A stretch of 59,896 nucleotides of DNA from Paraferrimonas sp. SM1919 (GCF_010993985.1 NZ_WINH01000024.1:1-59896), one strand, 5' to 3'; positions 8,317 to 18,190 are shown, counted from the first letter of the stretch. Numbers and translations are program-made. The notes: generated by a model from the sequence alone, not told the origin.

Positions 8317-8355
8317 AAGACACAATGTCAGCATGTATTACTGATATTGTGTCTT
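8317..8355. terminator. Stem-loop between convergent genes
   Basis: AAGACACAAT and ATTGTGTCTT form a perfect ten-pair stem enclosing an inner TCAG/CTGA pairing, in the gap between the convergent genes ending at 8312 and 8373. There is no long T run, so it is a weak or rho-assisted terminator candidate or an RNA-stabilising structure. Confidence 0.5.
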
Positions 8356-8372
8356 AGCAGATAGTTCACTGC

Positions 8373-9086
8373 TTAGCTGGCAATAGCAAAACTTTGCTGG
8401 CGTGCCTGATAACTTTCACAAAGGTCGTTAAGGCTGTCTTGGCAGTAAGCGCGTAATGAACTCATCACCAATTTTTTCGAGCCAGTACCGACTTTCATGC
8501 CATTATCAATAATGTCAAAACTCAAGGTAACGTCACCACGCTTGCCATTTACCACCATATCGGCACCTGCAGGTTGTAATGTCGGGGCAACCACATCTAG
8601 GGTGTCAAACTCGAACTCCATTTGCTCGTAAATAACTAATGGACGGGCTGGGTTGATCATTAACTGGTGTTGGCGCATTAATGGTACCAGGGCTTCATTA
8701 AAATTAAGGCCGGAGAACGCAACGTAATTGGTGGCAAAGGTTTCAATTGCCAGTGGGCAATGTTTAGCTTCACCTTCGGTGCTAACCGTTAAAAACGTTT
8801 TTTGTTGTTTATCGGTGATGGCAAATTGGCCACTAGGCTGTTCTGGAAAAACTAATTCGGCATTCGCCCCTACCATGCCTTCAAAACGAAAATGCATTTT
8901 CTTAGCAATGCCATAGCGATTTAACACTAATGAAAATAGTAAGTCACCAGGAACACAGAAACGCTTGTTATCGGGATCATGAATAGGGTTAAAGTCATGG
9001 GCCACACCCTTAGCAAAGTTACTGGCTTGCTCAGGGGTAATATTGATAGACTCAGGAGTACTAGTGTGGAATGGTGCTAAAAACAT
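8373..9086 (-). CDS. DUF3581 family protein (hot-dog/dehydratase-like)
   Basis: This 237-residue protein resembles the DUF3581 family of marine gammaproteobacteria. The segment VAHDFNPIHDPDNKRF contains a D-x-N-P-I-H motif of the kind used by MaoC/hot-dog-fold acyl-CoA hydratases, so an acyl-thioester or acyl-binding role is plausible but unproven. There is no signal peptide or membrane segment. It is separated from the tRNA-Pro gene by a terminator and is probably monocistronic. Confidence 0.7.
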   Translation of the reverse strand: MFLAPFHTSTPESINITPEQASNFAKGVAHDFNPIHDPDNKRFCVPGDLLFSLVLNRYGIAKKMHFRFEGMVGANAELVFPEQPSGQFAITDKQQKTFLTVSTEGEAKHCPLAIETFATNYVAFSGLNFNEALVPLMRQHQLMINPARPLVIYEQMEFEFDTLDVVAPTLQPAGADMVVNGKRGDVTLSFDIIDNGMKVGTGSKKLVMSSLRAYCQDSLNDLCESYQARQQSFAIAS

Positions 9087-9210
9087 TGAAAACCTTTTCT
9101 AAATAACATAATCGCTGCAATGGCAGCTCTGCTTCATTGCATGTAAGGGAGTATATCTTGAAAAGTGCCAATAACTGCACCGATGAGTGCTGATAAAAAA
9201 TCAAGGCGAA

Positions 9211-9238
9211 AAAAAAGCCTTAACAATGTTAAGGCTTT
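9211..9238 (-). terminator. Rho-independent terminator of tRNA-Pro
   Basis: AAAGCCTTAACA and TGTTAAGGCTTT pair almost perfectly directly after the tRNA 3' end on the minus strand and are followed by eight T residues on that strand. Confidence 0.9.
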
Positions 9239-9244
9239 GATGTT

Positions 9245-9321
9245 TGGTCGGAACGAGAGGATTTGAACCTCCGACCCCTGACACCCCATGACAGTGCGCT
9301 ACCAAGCTGCGCTACGTTCCG
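9245..9321 (-). tRNA. tRNA-Pro (anticodon GGG)
   Basis: The 77-base minus-strand sequence folds as a cloverleaf: acceptor stem CGGAACG / CGTTCCG, D-arm with AGCTTGGTAGC, anticodon loop ATGGGGT with anticodon GGG, T-arm GGAGGTTCAAATCC and an encoded CCA end. The anticodon stem carries the same internal mismatch as E. coli proL. A strong terminator follows it. Confidence 0.95.
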
Positions 9322-9392
9322 ATACCTATGCAGTCTACTTAGTTAAATAACGAATGCAATAGCTATCGAACTAAGTGACTAATTAATAGACG

Positions 9393-11159
9393 CTAATTTC
9401 GGTAAAAACGCTTTCCTTCACGCATCATTTTTATCAGTTGGGGAGCATCGAGTTCTTGTTCTATCGGATTGAACTGATAATCCAATGTTTCGAAGCGACC
9501 ATGTCGATCAATGACGGTAATTTTATTATTTTGATATATCGCAAAATTATGGCGGTTACCTGCAAACCACCAAGGTTTAGAATCCTGATCAAAGAGATCT
9601 CCCCCACTGGAGTAATCAGAACTTGGGTTGTTGCATTTTAAAAGTTTGCTCATCAACGTGGGAACTACTGAGTGATGAGAACTGAATTGGGGAAAAGTAT
9701 TTTTCACATCGGAGCCTTTAGACCAAGCCAATGGAACAGCAAGGGACTCAGGAGACAGATCATGTTCGTGATCATAACTGTTTACGGTGAATAGCATGCC
9801 ATTGATGCCAGTGATGATCAGCGTTGAATTCGGCTCGGCATCGATTATCCTTTGCAGCTGTTTATCTAACGCAAACAGTGCTTGGCGATATTGATTGAAT
9901 AACACTTTTTTAGCTGTGTTGTAACCACTTGGGGCTTCCACTGCGGCAATACCCACTTGACCCGCTGGGACATCATAACTGCTGAGGCCGGAAAGGCGAA
10001 TGATATTAAATTGGGCTGTGCTAGGGTGTTGCTGCTGTAAATAGTTGGTGACGATTACAATGTCATTTTCAGCAAGGTTTTTTTGCTCATCAACAATATG
10101 CTTACTGATATCAGCAAAAGCATAGTTAAAATTCTGCTCGCTGTGGCCTGAGCTCCAATAATGATTTTGATAGCCTAAGGTTTTCGTTACTTGAGTCAGT
10201 AGCGGTGCTTGCAGATCAGACTCTAGAGCTTCTTGATAACTGCCCTGTAAGCCATAGAGGATGGAAAATAAACCACTTTGAACGCTAGGTCCGCCGCTAT
10301 AATGATTCAGCCATTGGTGGTTGTTATTGGCGAAGCGAGAATAATTCGGCATTGAATCGACCGACACCAAATCGCTGCGCCAATTGTCAACAATCACCAG
10401 GGTGATGTTATGCAGTTGCTGTGGTTGACACTGCATCGGTGTTAATGGGTAATTGAGTAATTGGCTTGCTTGGGCTTGGCTGTCATTAGGGTTCGTCGCT
10501 ACCCCATAGTCTTTGAACAGCTGTTGTGCCGTTGCAGGATAAGATAAAGGGAACATGGGATCTTGGCGAGTAACTGAGTTTACGTTATACGCATCTGCCC
10601 AAATATGAATGCCATGGGATAAGACAAAACAAGCGCCGACAAAAGTGACCACTTTCATTCCCATATTCTTCTTTTGTATCGGCCTAATTCTTTTCCAAAG
10701 CCAATTCGCGGCAACCAATTCTAATACTAAGATCGCCAAGGGTAAGAAGATGGGTTTGGGGCCTTCCAGTAAACTGGGTAAATCGCTGCTAGCAACACTT
10801 AATGAAAAAGGATTTAAATGGACCCCATATTCATTAAACACGGCCACATCAAACATAAGTAATGATAAAGCCAAGGTTGAAATGACTGCAGCCGTCCCCC
10901 TCAATATGGTAGAGAAGGGCAGCAGCAAGGTTATCGGGAATATGACGACTACATAGACAATGAAAGCCAAAAAGATAAAGTGACTCAGGCCTGTCGTGAG
11001 CAAATACAGCCAACCAATAAAGTCGGTCGGTGAGCCCATTGCAATGACATAGCGACTGGCGATTAAAACCGCTAAAAAACCATTAAATACACAGAACCAG
11101 TGGCCCCAATTAATGAGTAATGAGGTTTTATCTTTTACCCTTACTTTATCGTTCCCCAT
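9393..11159 (-). CDS. yejM: YejM/PbgA-like inner-membrane protein with sulfatase-like periplasmic domain
   Basis: A 588-residue protein with five N-terminal transmembrane helices (residues about 15-190, DUF3413) and a large periplasmic alkaline-phosphatase-superfamily domain starting near LHNITLVIVDNWRSD. In E. coli this protein (YejM/PbgA/LapC) senses lipopolysaccharide and restrains LapB-FtsH, so LpxC is stabilised and LPS synthesis is balanced. The Thr or Ser nucleophile expected of true sulfatases is not evident after DNWRSD, in keeping with a non-catalytic role. yejL lies 28 bases upstream in the same direction and yejK is divergent, the conserved E. coli arrangement. Confidence 0.92.
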   Translation of the reverse strand: MGNDKVRVKDKTSLLINWGHWFCVFNGFLAVLIASRYVIAMGSPTDFIGWLYLLTTGLSHFIFLAFIVYVVVIFPITLLLPFSTILRGTAAVISTLALSLLMFDVAVFNEYGVHLNPFSLSVASSDLPSLLEGPKPIFLPLAILVLELVAANWLWKRIRPIQKKNMGMKVVTFVGACFVLSHGIHIWADAYNVNSVTRQDPMFPLSYPATAQQLFKDYGVATNPNDSQAQASQLLNYPLTPMQCQPQQLHNITLVIVDNWRSDLVSVDSMPNYSRFANNNHQWLNHYSGGPSVQSGLFSILYGLQGSYQEALESDLQAPLLTQVTKTLGYQNHYWSSGHSEQNFNYAFADISKHIVDEQKNLAENDIVIVTNYLQQQHPSTAQFNIIRLSGLSSYDVPAGQVGIAAVEAPSGYNTAKKVLFNQYRQALFALDKQLQRIIDAEPNSTLIITGINGMLFTVNSYDHEHDLSPESLAVPLAWSKGSDVKNTFPQFSSHHSVVPTLMSKLLKCNNPSSDYSSGGDLFDQDSKPWWFAGNRHNFAIYQNNKITVIDRHGRFETLDYQFNPIEQELDAPQLIKMMREGKRFYRN

Positions 11160-11187
11160 GGGTTTTGGCTTTCCTTATCTTAGTCAA

Positions 11188-11403
11188 TTAAGACTTAGTC
11201 GATGATATTAAAATTTGTCCGATCTGTTCAGCTAATTGAACTCGAGTTTCTTTATTCACTCTAGTATTCAGTAAATGGCTTAGGGCGTTGCCTAAACACA
11301 TCATTGATAGATCAACAGGCGCTTGATGCTTTTCAAGGGTGGCTAATAGATCATCAACTAATGCTTCTACTTGCTCGTTGGTGTATTTTGAAATTTGGGC
11401 CAT
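11188..11403 (-). CDS. yejL: YejL family protein (DUF1414)
   Basis: A 71-residue all-helical protein starting MAQISKYTNEQVEALVDDLL. The ATG at 11401-11403 is preferred because this is the conserved start of the family. Six additional in-frame codons upstream are probably not translated. The function is unknown, but the gene is almost always next to yejM and yejK, as here. Confidence 0.9.
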   Translation of the reverse strand: MAQISKYTNEQVEALVDDLLATLEKHQAPVDLSMMCLGNALSHLLNTRVNKETRVQLAEQIGQILISSTKS

Positions 11404-11482
11404 AGTTAAAACTCTTCGCAATTGGCATAATAAACGCCCTATAATAGCTTAAAAGTAACATAATCACTATGAGTAGATAATT

Positions 11483-12502
11483 TTGATTTCTATAGAAAAT
11501 GCCATTATTCATACAATATCAGCAGATAATCAAGGAAAGTTAACTTGCCAGCTGAGCCCTAAGCCTTTAAGTCAGTCACAAGCTCTTGATGATACCCTTG
11601 AAGAACTGCATCGAATTTATACCTCCAAAGCTGGAAAAGGCTATGGTCACTTTGGTATCCAAGGCGACGATGGTGAAGCGAATGTTGAATTTAAAAATGC
11701 CCTTCAGGCGATGTTATCAGAGCAACAAGATTTTACTGCTTTCTCGGCGAAGGCTGGTAAGTTGTTAGAGCAAGAGCTTGGTAAATATGATTTTGCCCAG
11801 GGTGGGTTTTTATTATTAGCGACTTATTCGCATATGGCTTGTGATTATTTGTTTGTTGCGCTGTTAAGCGCCAAGCCCTCTTTGACCATCGGCAGCGATC
11901 TCGAATTAGCCCACAATGAGCATTTGGATCTTAATAATTTACAACTTGCAGCAAGGATTGATCTGACGGAATGGCAAAGGGTTGCTGACTCAAATAAATA
12001 CATCTCTTTTGTAAAAGGGCGTGCGGGTCGTAAGGTTGCTGATTTCTTTTTAGATTTTATGGGATGCTCTGAAGGTTCCAATGCCAAAGCACAATCTAAA
12101 GCGTTATTAGAGGTGGTTGAAAAATCATTAACCCAACAAGAGATGGATCAAGATCAGTCCCAGCAGGTCAGAGAATTAGTCTTTAATTATTGTTCTGAAC
12201 AGTTAGATGCGGGGGCTCCGGTGCAGTTAGACGTGTTATCTGAGCAATTATCTGAAACAGGTTTACAAGATTTTTCCAGCTATGCCGATAGCGCTGAGAT
12301 TGCGCTCGAACAAGAGTTTCATGCAGATAAAGCCCAATTAAGGCAACTGAAAAAGTTTTCTGGTACAGGTGGTGGAGTCAGTATTAGTTTTGAAGGTATG
12401 CATTTGGGTCAACGGGTCATTTATAACGCTGAAGCCGATACATTAACGATTCATGGGGTACCACCGAATCTGAAAGATCAATTAAAAAGACGTGGACAGT
12501 AA
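11483..12502 (+). CDS. yejK: Nucleoid-associated protein NdpA/YejK
   Basis: A 339-residue protein of the 37-kDa nucleoid-associated family, which binds DNA and has been linked to topoisomerase IV/gyrase function. Family features are the start IENAIIHTI, the block GYGHFG, and ARIDLTEWQ followed by YISFVKGRAGRKVADFFLDFMGC. The start is a TTG: no ATG is available in frame near the conserved N-terminus and only a weak GAG precedes it. It is divergent from yejL-yejM, and the M23 peptidase gene abuts it with no gap. Confidence 0.93.
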   Translation: MISIENAIIHTISADNQGKLTCQLSPKPLSQSQALDDTLEELHRIYTSKAGKGYGHFGIQGDDGEANVEFKNALQAMLSEQQDFTAFSAKAGKLLEQELGKYDFAQGGFLLLATYSHMACDYLFVALLSAKPSLTIGSDLELAHNEHLDLNNLQLAARIDLTEWQRVADSNKYISFVKGRAGRKVADFFLDFMGCSEGSNAKAQSKALLEVVEKSLTQQEMDQDQSQQVRELVFNYCSEQLDAGAPVQLDVLSEQLSETGLQDFSSYADSAEIALEQEFHADKAQLRQLKKFSGTGGGVSISFEGMHLGQRVIYNAEADTLTIHGVPPNLKDQLKRRGQ

Positions 12503-13309
12503 ATGAAAATCAAAGCATTTTTATCTACATTACTCCTATGTAGTATGGGGGCGGCGGCCAACCTTGAGTTGCAAGGTAACTTTACCCAAGGTGGTTTGCT
12601 GATGGGAAGAGTGGCTACGGGGTCAACAGTAACATTGAATAATGAAGTTGTTGAGGTTGATCAAGGCGGTGATTTTGTTATTGGTTTTGGAAGGGATGCG
12701 CCATTAACCCATCAGCTTAAGATTAATTTAGCGAACGGTGAAACCATTTCTAGAAACATCGAGCTGAGTCCCAGGGATTATCAAATTCAGCGAATAACGG
12801 GCATTAAAAAATCGATAATGCAGCCATCAGCTGAAGATTTAACACGTATTAAAAAAGAAAGTGCTGAGATTTATATGGCCCGGCAACACCGAAGTACTCA
12901 ACCTTATTTTAAGCAAACCCCTATTTGGCCTGCAACGGGGCCAATAAGTGGTGTGTATGGCTCCCAGCGAATATATAACGGGCAACCAGGTAGACCTCAC
13001 TATGGGGTGGATGTGGCAAAGCCAACAGGCACTAAAGTTGTGGCGCCTTTATCTGGAGTCGTTATGGTTGCCAGTCCAGATATGTTTTATTCTGGTGGCA
13101 CTATCGTGATAGATCATGGTTTTGGCCTTAATACCAGTTATTTACATTTAAGTAAGTTAACGGTCAACGTTGGTGATAAGGTCATTAAAGGCGATAAAAT
13201 TGGTGAAATTGGCGCCACAGGTCGCTCCACTGGAGCACATCTAGATTGGCGCTTAAATTGGGGGCAAGTACGACTCGACCCTCAATTATGGGCGCCACCG
13301 ATGAACTAA
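12503..13309 (+). CDS. M23-family (LytM-type) peptidase, periplasmic
   Basis: A 268-residue exported protein (signal peptide MKIKAFLSTLLLCSMGAAA) with an N-terminal beta domain and a C-terminal LytM domain. Zinc ligands H166 and D170 (HYGVD) and H215 in SYLHLSKL are present. In the last motif the usual HLH is HLDW (H246-L-D248), a substitution I also associate with a proteobacterial M23 subfamily. It may be active or may serve as an amidase regulator. Its ATG follows the yejK stop immediately, suggesting translational coupling. Its 3' end overlaps convergent yecM by four bases. Confidence 0.88.
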   Translation: MKIKAFLSTLLLCSMGAAANLELQGNFTQGGLLMGRVATGSTVTLNNEVVEVDQGGDFVIGFGRDAPLTHQLKINLANGETISRNIELSPRDYQIQRITGIKKSIMQPSAEDLTRIKKESAEIYMARQHRSTQPYFKQTPIWPATGPISGVYGSQRIYNGQPGRPHYGVDVAKPTGTKVVAPLSGVVMVASPDMFYSGGTIVIDHGFGLNTSYLHLSKLTVNVGDKVIKGDKIGEIGATGRSTGAHLDWRLNWGQVRLDPQLWAPPMN

Positions 13310-13872
13310 GCGTGATGGCTAACGATGTGTTCTAAAGCAATGGGGTGTAGCTTAATGCATACCCCATTTTTTTTAATCGCAATGGTTGGGTTTGCTAACT
13401 GTTCACCTGCTGCTTGGGGCATTGACCATTTGATCTCCGCTTCGATTTTTTGAGCTTGGCTAAGCAGATTAGGCAACTGTTTTTGGATAGTCTTTTTGAA
13501 ATCCGCGACAGCATTAACCTGAGCTGGCAAGACGATCTCTATGTGTTCCCAGCCCTGATGAAAATATTGTTTTTCACCTGGAAAGGGCATTTCTATGACC
13601 TTCACATCTTGGTTCAATAAAGACCAGCTTTGAGTGCTTTTAAATACATAGATAGGACGCCCATTTACCATGGTATCAGATAACAGTTGCGCCCCTTGAG
13701 CATGAGCCTGTTGCCACAATGCTTGAGTGGCCTCTGGCTGATTGGTCCTCAAGGCGACATGGTCAATTTGATATTGAAGAGGCCATAAATCCAATTGCTT
13801 TAATAGTGCTTCAATTTTTAGCACAAATTGAGGCCATTGCTGTTCGAGTATTTGCCAGTTTACGTTGTTCAT
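13306..13872 (-). CDS. yecM: YecM-like VOC-superfamily protein
   Basis: 188 residues from the ATG at 13870-13872, which overlaps the dsbB stop as ATGA. The longer in-frame extension runs antisense to the dsbB frame and is rejected. The protein has the glyoxalase/VOC-type fold motifs of E. coli YecM: IDHVALR near residue 35, NGRPIYVFK, EMPFPGEKQY and GWEHIEIVLP. The His and Glu positions suggest metal binding. The activity is unknown. It is probably translationally coupled to dsbB. Confidence 0.88.
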   Translation of the reverse strand: MNNVNWQILEQQWPQFVLKIEALLKQLDLWPLQYQIDHVALRTNQPEATQALWQQAHAQGAQLLSDTMVNGRPIYVFKSTQSWSLLNQDVKVIEMPFPGEKQYFHQGWEHIEIVLPAQVNAVADFKKTIQKQLPNLLSQAQKIEAEIKWSMPQAAGEQLANPTIAIKKNGVCIKLHPIALEHIVSHHA

Positions 13873-14372
13873 TTGCGTTGCAGTAATGAAGGGATGATAA
13901 ATATTGCCCAAGCCACAGTAAAACAAATAAAAGCAACTAAGCTCCATTGCACCATAGATAGGCCAAAAACAGAATAAACGGGATCGGTACAACCACCAGT
14001 AGGCTGGAATATTTGCGGTAACCATTGTTCTAGGGGTAGCCAAAACTCAGGGAAGAAAGAACAAAAAGAAAATGGATTAGGGTCCGCATGCAGTTGGTAA
14101 AGCTCCCATGCTTTAATGCTTCCCCAAATCGCAGCCGTGCCCCAAATGCTAAAAGCAAGGTTACGTATCAGCCAAGAGTGCGGCGCAACCATTGCGATAA
14201 TGGCACTCAACATAATCATAACCATAGCTAAACGTTGATAGACACAATTGATACAAGGTTGATAATTTAGTACATGCTGGGAAAATAACGCGGCAATGAA
14301 TAAAAAGCCACTGAGTCCCAACAATAGCGCATAGCTTTTACGAGAAGTAAGTGTTTTTGAAACCACAAGCAT
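13869..14372 (-). CDS. dsbB: Disulfide bond formation protein DsbB
   Basis: A 167-residue four-helix inner-membrane protein that reoxidises DsbA and passes electrons to quinones. Both periplasmic redox pairs are present: C40-x-x-C43 (CINC) after the first helix, and C104 (FSFCSFFPEF) with C128 (PTGGCTD) in the second loop. The EQWLPQIF amphipathic segment between them matches E. coli DsbB. It is the first gene of a dsbB-yecM pair. Confidence 0.95.
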   Translation of the reverse strand: MLVVSKTLTSRKSYALLLGLSGFLFIAALFSQHVLNYQPCINCVYQRLAMVMIMLSAIIAMVAPHSWLIRNLAFSIWGTAAIWGSIKAWELYQLHADPNPFSFCSFFPEFWLPLEQWLPQIFQPTGGCTDPVYSVFGLSMVQWSLVAFICFTVAWAIFIIPSLLQRK

Positions 14373-14679
14373 ATTTTTTCTACTGATAGTCGATGTTTAT
14401 TATTATTGCTATTTTGCGGTCTTTTAAATTTATGGCAAGAAAAATCAACCATAATTAGTGGCTGCATATGACAGTCGCTATCGTGCTGGATGTTATTTGC
14501 TCAACAACCCTGTTAAATCGGGGAATTTATCGTCAATTATTCGTGTTTTAGGTGAATAAATTGAAATAATACCGAGATAAAGACTTATTTTTCTTTAAAC
14601 CTCTGGTATGATCAGTTACCGATAAAAGATAAAATTGAGCTTGAACTCAATCTCTTGAATAACACAAAGGCTGTATTTA
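14373..14679. other. Intergenic region between divergent dsbB and fadR
   Basis: About 300 bases that should contain both promoters. The only clear element is the FadR-like operator at 14601-14617. The rest is AT-rich with no repeat, RNA gene or credible ORF. Confidence 0.5.
14601..14617. promoter_or_regulatory. FadR-type operator (probable autoregulation)
   Basis: CTCTGGTATGATCAGTT contains the imperfect palindrome CTGGTATGATCAG, close to the known FadR consensus (half-sites CTGGT and ACCAG around a short spacer). It lies about 65 bases before the fadR start codon, a position suited to autoregulation. Confidence 0.6.
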
Positions 14680-15399
14680 ATGATCATCCATGCAAAAGGC
14701 CCAGCGAGCTTTGCTGAAAAGTATATTGTTCGCTCAATATGGGAAAATAAATTCCCACCTGGCTCAATTTTACCAGCAGAGCGTGAGCTATCGGAACTTA
14801 TTGGTGTTACTCGAACTACCTTGCGTGAAGTATTGCAGCGTCTTGCCAGAGATGGTTGGTTAACCATTCAGCACGGTAAACCGACAAAAGTTAATGATTT
14901 TTGGGAAACTTCAGGACTTAATATTCTTGAAACGATTGCTCAGCTTGATCAAGAGGGGGCACCAAAATTGGTTGACCAACTTTTATCTGCTCGCACTAAT
15001 ATCAGCATTATCTTCTTTAGAGCTGCGGTTCGCTTAAAACCTCGTGAAGTGGTGGAGGTATTAGAGACTGCTGCCCAACTTGAAGACACCTCTAAAGCTT
15101 ATACTGATTTTGATTATAAAGTGCATCATGCGTTAGCCTTTGCCTCTGGTAATCCTATTTATGTGCTGATTTTAAATGGCTTTAAAGGTTTGTACTCAAG
15201 AGTGGGTGAATTTTACTTTGATGATGCAGAGGCTCGACAGTTGGCTCAGCGTTTTTATCAGAACCTTTTATTGATTGCTAAAGACCATGATTTCCATAAG
15301 GTTCCTGAACTGATGCGCCAGCATGGCGTAGAATCAGGATTGGTTTGGCAAAGGATGCGTGAGCATATGCCTAAAGACATCGCTCAAGATGCTTTATAA
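14680..15399 (+). CDS. fadR: Fatty acid metabolism regulator FadR
   Basis: A 239-residue GntR-family regulator. The N-terminal winged helix contains [34 protein letters not shown], with the recognition-helix residues of FadR, and the C-terminal domain (about 80-239) is the acyl-CoA-binding helical bundle ending [18 protein letters not shown]. FadR represses beta-oxidation genes and activates unsaturated fatty acid synthesis, and is released by long-chain acyl-CoA. A FadR-like operator precedes it and a terminator follows. Confidence 0.95.
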   Translation: MIIHAKGPASFAEKYIVRSIWENKFPPGSILPAERELSELIGVTRTTLREVLQRLARDGWLTIQHGKPTKVNDFWETSGLNILETIAQLDQEGAPKLVDQLLSARTNISIIFFRAAVRLKPREVVEVLETAAQLEDTSKAYTDFDYKVHHALAFASGNPIYVLILNGFKGLYSRVGEFYFDDAEARQLAQRFYQNLLLIAKDHDFHKVPELMRQHGVESGLVWQRMREHMPKDIAQDAL

Positions 15400-15405
15400 A
15401 CACCC

Positions 15406-15432
15406 AAGCCGCTTTCTTTAGCGGCTTTTTTA
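15406..15432 (+). terminator. Rho-independent terminator of fadR
   Basis: AAGCCGC-TTTCTTTA-GCGGCTT followed by a T run just after the fadR stop. Its end overlaps the stop codon of convergent ycgB. Confidence 0.85.
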
Positions 15433-16920
15433 ATTGTTGTTGCACCGTCCAAGTTCTGTTAACTGGCCGTTGTTGTCTTCTTTTAATATGACTTCAAATC
15501 CCCACAATCTATGGCAATGCTTAAGGACTTCATTGAAGCTTTTATCTAAAGGGATTTCTTGGTGTGGCACATAATGTAATGTTAATGAGCGATCCCCTTT
15601 TAGGTCAACGTTGTAGACTTGAATATTGGGTTCGTTATTTGCCAGGTTGTATTGCTCTGATAGGGTTTGCCTGATTTGTTTATAGCCCTGTTCATCATGA
15701 ATGGCTTCTACTTCAATATACTTTTTCTTGGCATTGTCTGAAATGGCAAATAACTGCATATCACGAATAACATTAGGTGACAGATATTGGCTGATGAAGC
15801 TTTCATCTTTAAAATTTTGCATGGCAAAATGGAGAGTTTCTAGCCAATCACTGCCCGCAATATCTGGGAACCAATAGTGATCTTCGGCGGTTGGGTTTTG
15901 ACAAATTCGTTTGATGTCGGTAAACATTTTAAAACCGAGAGCATAAGGGTTGATGCCGTTAAAATATTGACTGTTATAGGGTGCTTGATAGATCACATTG
16001 GTATGATTGTGCAGCACTTCTAGCATGAATTTATCAGTGAGTTTGCCCTCATCGTAAAGATGTTGCAGCAGAGTATAATGCCAAAATGTGGCCCAGCCTT
16101 CGTTCATCACTTGAGTTTGCTTTTGAGGGTAAAAATATTGCCCCATTTTACGAACAATACGAATTAATTCCCTTTGCCAAGACTCGAGTAACGGCGCATT
16201 CTTTTCAAAAAAATACAAAATATTTTCTTCTGGTGACTCTGGAAACCGGTATTGTTTATTTACTTTGTCAGCATTGTTTTTGGGGATGGTCCGCCATAGG
16301 TCATTAACTTGGGTCTGCAGGTATTCTTGCCTTGTTTTTAACATGGCTTGTTCTTCTTTTAATGATCTGGGGTTAGGCCGCTTATAGCGGTCGACGCCAA
16401 AGCTCATCAGTGCATGGCAAGAGTCTAGGATCTCCTCAACCGCATCAATACCATATTTCTCTTCACATTTAGCCACATAGTCTTTGGCAAAAACTAAATA
16501 ATCAATAATAGAACCGGCATCAGTCCAGGTTTTAAAAAGATAATTATTTTTAAAAAAGCTATTGTGTCCATAACAGGCATGAGCAATCACCAGTGCTTGC
16601 ATTGGCATGGTATTTTCTTCCATTAAATAGCTAATACAAGGAGAGGAATTAATGACAATCTCATAGGCTAGCCCCATTTGCCCACGTTGGTAGCCTTGTT
16701 GTGATTGGATAAATTTATGGCCAAAGGACCAGTGAGTATAATTAATCGGCATGCCGATAGAGGCATAAGCATCTAGCATCTGTTCAGCAGTGATGATTTC
16801 AATTTGATTGGGATAGCAATCAAGCTTATAAAGATTGGCAACCCGTTCTATTTGCTGCTGATACTGTTCAAGTAATCCGAAGTTCCAATCAGGCCCATCA
16901 GATAAGGGTGTGTTAGACAT
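15430..16920 (-). CDS. ycgB: SpoVR family protein YcgB
   Basis: A 496-residue member of the SpoVR family. Conserved blocks include the N-terminal PDWNFGLLEQY, MPINYTHWSFGHKF, YEIVINSSPCISYLMEEN, AHACYGHNSFFKNN and the His/Glu-rich NEGWATFWHY (metal-site-like). It is the third gene of the conserved yeaG-yeaH-ycgB stress operon, eight bases after yeaH. In enterobacteria this operon is RpoS-controlled and active in nitrogen starvation. The biochemical role of SpoVR proteins is not settled. Confidence 0.93.
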   Translation of the reverse strand: MSNTPLSDGPDWNFGLLEQYQQQIERVANLYKLDCYPNQIEIITAEQMLDAYASIGMPINYTHWSFGHKFIQSQQGYQRGQMGLAYEIVINSSPCISYLMEENTMPMQALVIAHACYGHNSFFKNNYLFKTWTDAGSIIDYLVFAKDYVAKCEEKYGIDAVEEILDSCHALMSFGVDRYKRPNPRSLKEEQAMLKTRQEYLQTQVNDLWRTIPKNNADKVNKQYRFPESPEENILYFFEKNAPLLESWQRELIRIVRKMGQYFYPQKQTQVMNEGWATFWHYTLLQHLYDEGKLTDKFMLEVLHNHTNVIYQAPYNSQYFNGINPYALGFKMFTDIKRICQNPTAEDHYWFPDIAGSDWLETLHFAMQNFKDESFISQYLSPNVIRDMQLFAISDNAKKKYIEVEAIHDEQGYKQIRQTLSEQYNLANNEPNIQVYNVDLKGDRSLTLHYVPHQEIPLDKSFNEVLKHCHRLWGFEVILKEDNNGQLTELGRCNNN

Positions 16921-16928
16921 GATTCCCC

Positions 16929-18182
16929 CTATACTGTCTGTTTTTGAAAGAGCTCTCGAAAGACTGGGAAGATGTTTTCAACCCCGAGAATATGCTTAAT
17001 AGTAAAATGAGAGTGTTTTTCAGCGAGTTTTTCATATTCTCGCCATAAACTTTGATGAGCACGGTTGGTAATTTCTATATAGCTATAGTAACGGCAGTGC
17101 GGAAGTATTTTTTGTTCGAGTACTTGATGGCAGGTAGGCGAATCATCGGCCCAATTATCCCCATCTGAAGCTTGGGCAACATATACATTCCATTGTTGCG
17201 AAGGGTAGCGACTTTGTTGGATCTCATGCATTAATTTGAGTGCACTAGAAACGATAGTCCCCCCCGTTTCTTGGGAATAGAAGAATTCATGTTCATCAAC
17301 TTCTTTGGCTTGGGTATGATGGCGTATGAAGACCACTTCTAGATTTTGATAACGTCTGTTCAAAAATAAAAACAGCAAAATATAAAAACGTTTTGCAATA
17401 TCTTTAGTGGCTTGATCCATAGAGCCAGAAACATCCATTAAACAGAACATCACTGCTTGGGAACTTGGTACTGGGTATTTGTTAAAATTGTTATAACGTA
17501 AGTCAAAGCTATCGATAAAAGGGACCGCCTTGATTTTACGTTTGAGGGCTGCAATTTGCTGTTCAAGCTCTTGAATTTTCTCAGGTTGTGACTGTTGCTG
17601 AAGTGCGAGTTCAAGTGCCTTAAGTTCAGCCTTTTTGTTGGCAGTCATGGCTAATCGGCGGCCAATGGAAGATTTTAATGAGCGTACAATATTTAAATTG
17701 CTCGGCACGCCATCGTTGGTGAAGCCCGCTCTACGAGTTTTATACTCAACAATTCGGCTTTGCTCAGTCTGATGCATATTGGGCAAAGCGAGGTCTTCAA
17801 ACAAAATGTCAAGATACTCATCTTTACTGACTTCAAAAGCAAATTCATCTTTACCTTCACCAGAATCTGAAGCATCTGAGCCGCCGCTGCCAGTGCCGCC
17901 GCCTTGTGGGGGACGCTCAATTTTATCTCCAGCAATGTATTGATCATTACCCGGAAATATTCTTTGCCTAATTCCCCCTATGCCTTGTCTAAAATAAGGT
18001 TCTTTAATATCTTTGGTCGGAATACTGACACTTTCACCAGAGTCGACATCGGTAACACTCCGGCCTGTTACCGCGTCGGAAACCGATTTTTTAATTTGGC
18101 GCTGATAGCGCCGCAAAAATCTTTGTCTGTTTACGGTGCTTTTGCCTTTTGCATTTAACCTTCTGTCAATGAAATGGGTCAT
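16929..18182 (-). CDS. yeaH: YeaH/YhbH family protein (DUF444, VWA-like)
   Basis: A 417-residue DUF444 protein. The N-terminus is very basic ([23 protein letters not shown]), then a Gly/Ser-rich linker ([17 protein letters not shown], about 95-110), and a C-terminal von Willebrand A-like domain with a MIDAS-type motif ([15 protein letters not shown]-x-S-x-S). It lies between yeaG and ycgB with short spacings and is thought to act with the YeaG kinase. Confidence 0.93.
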   Translation of the reverse strand: MTHFIDRRLNAKGKSTVNRQRFLRRYQRQIKKSVSDAVTGRSVTDVDSGESVSIPTKDIKEPYFRQGIGGIRQRIFPGNDQYIAGDKIERPPQGGGTGSGGSDASDSGEGKDEFAFEVSKDEYLDILFEDLALPNMHQTEQSRIVEYKTRRAGFTNDGVPSNLNIVRSLKSSIGRRLAMTANKKAELKALELALQQQSQPEKIQELEQQIAALKRKIKAVPFIDSFDLRYNNFNKYPVPSSQAVMFCLMDVSGSMDQATKDIAKRFYILLFLFLNRRYQNLEVVFIRHHTQAKEVDEHEFFYSQETGGTIVSSALKLMHEIQQSRYPSQQWNVYVAQASDGDNWADDSPTCHQVLEQKILPHCRYYSYIEITNRAHQSLWREYEKLAEKHSHFTIKHILGVENIFPVFRELFQKQTV

Positions 18183-18190
18183 AGTGTTTC

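Noticed and set aside
13873..14043. N-terminal extension of YecM
   Set aside because: It is a frame shadow of dsbB. YecM homologues start at the ATGA overlap.
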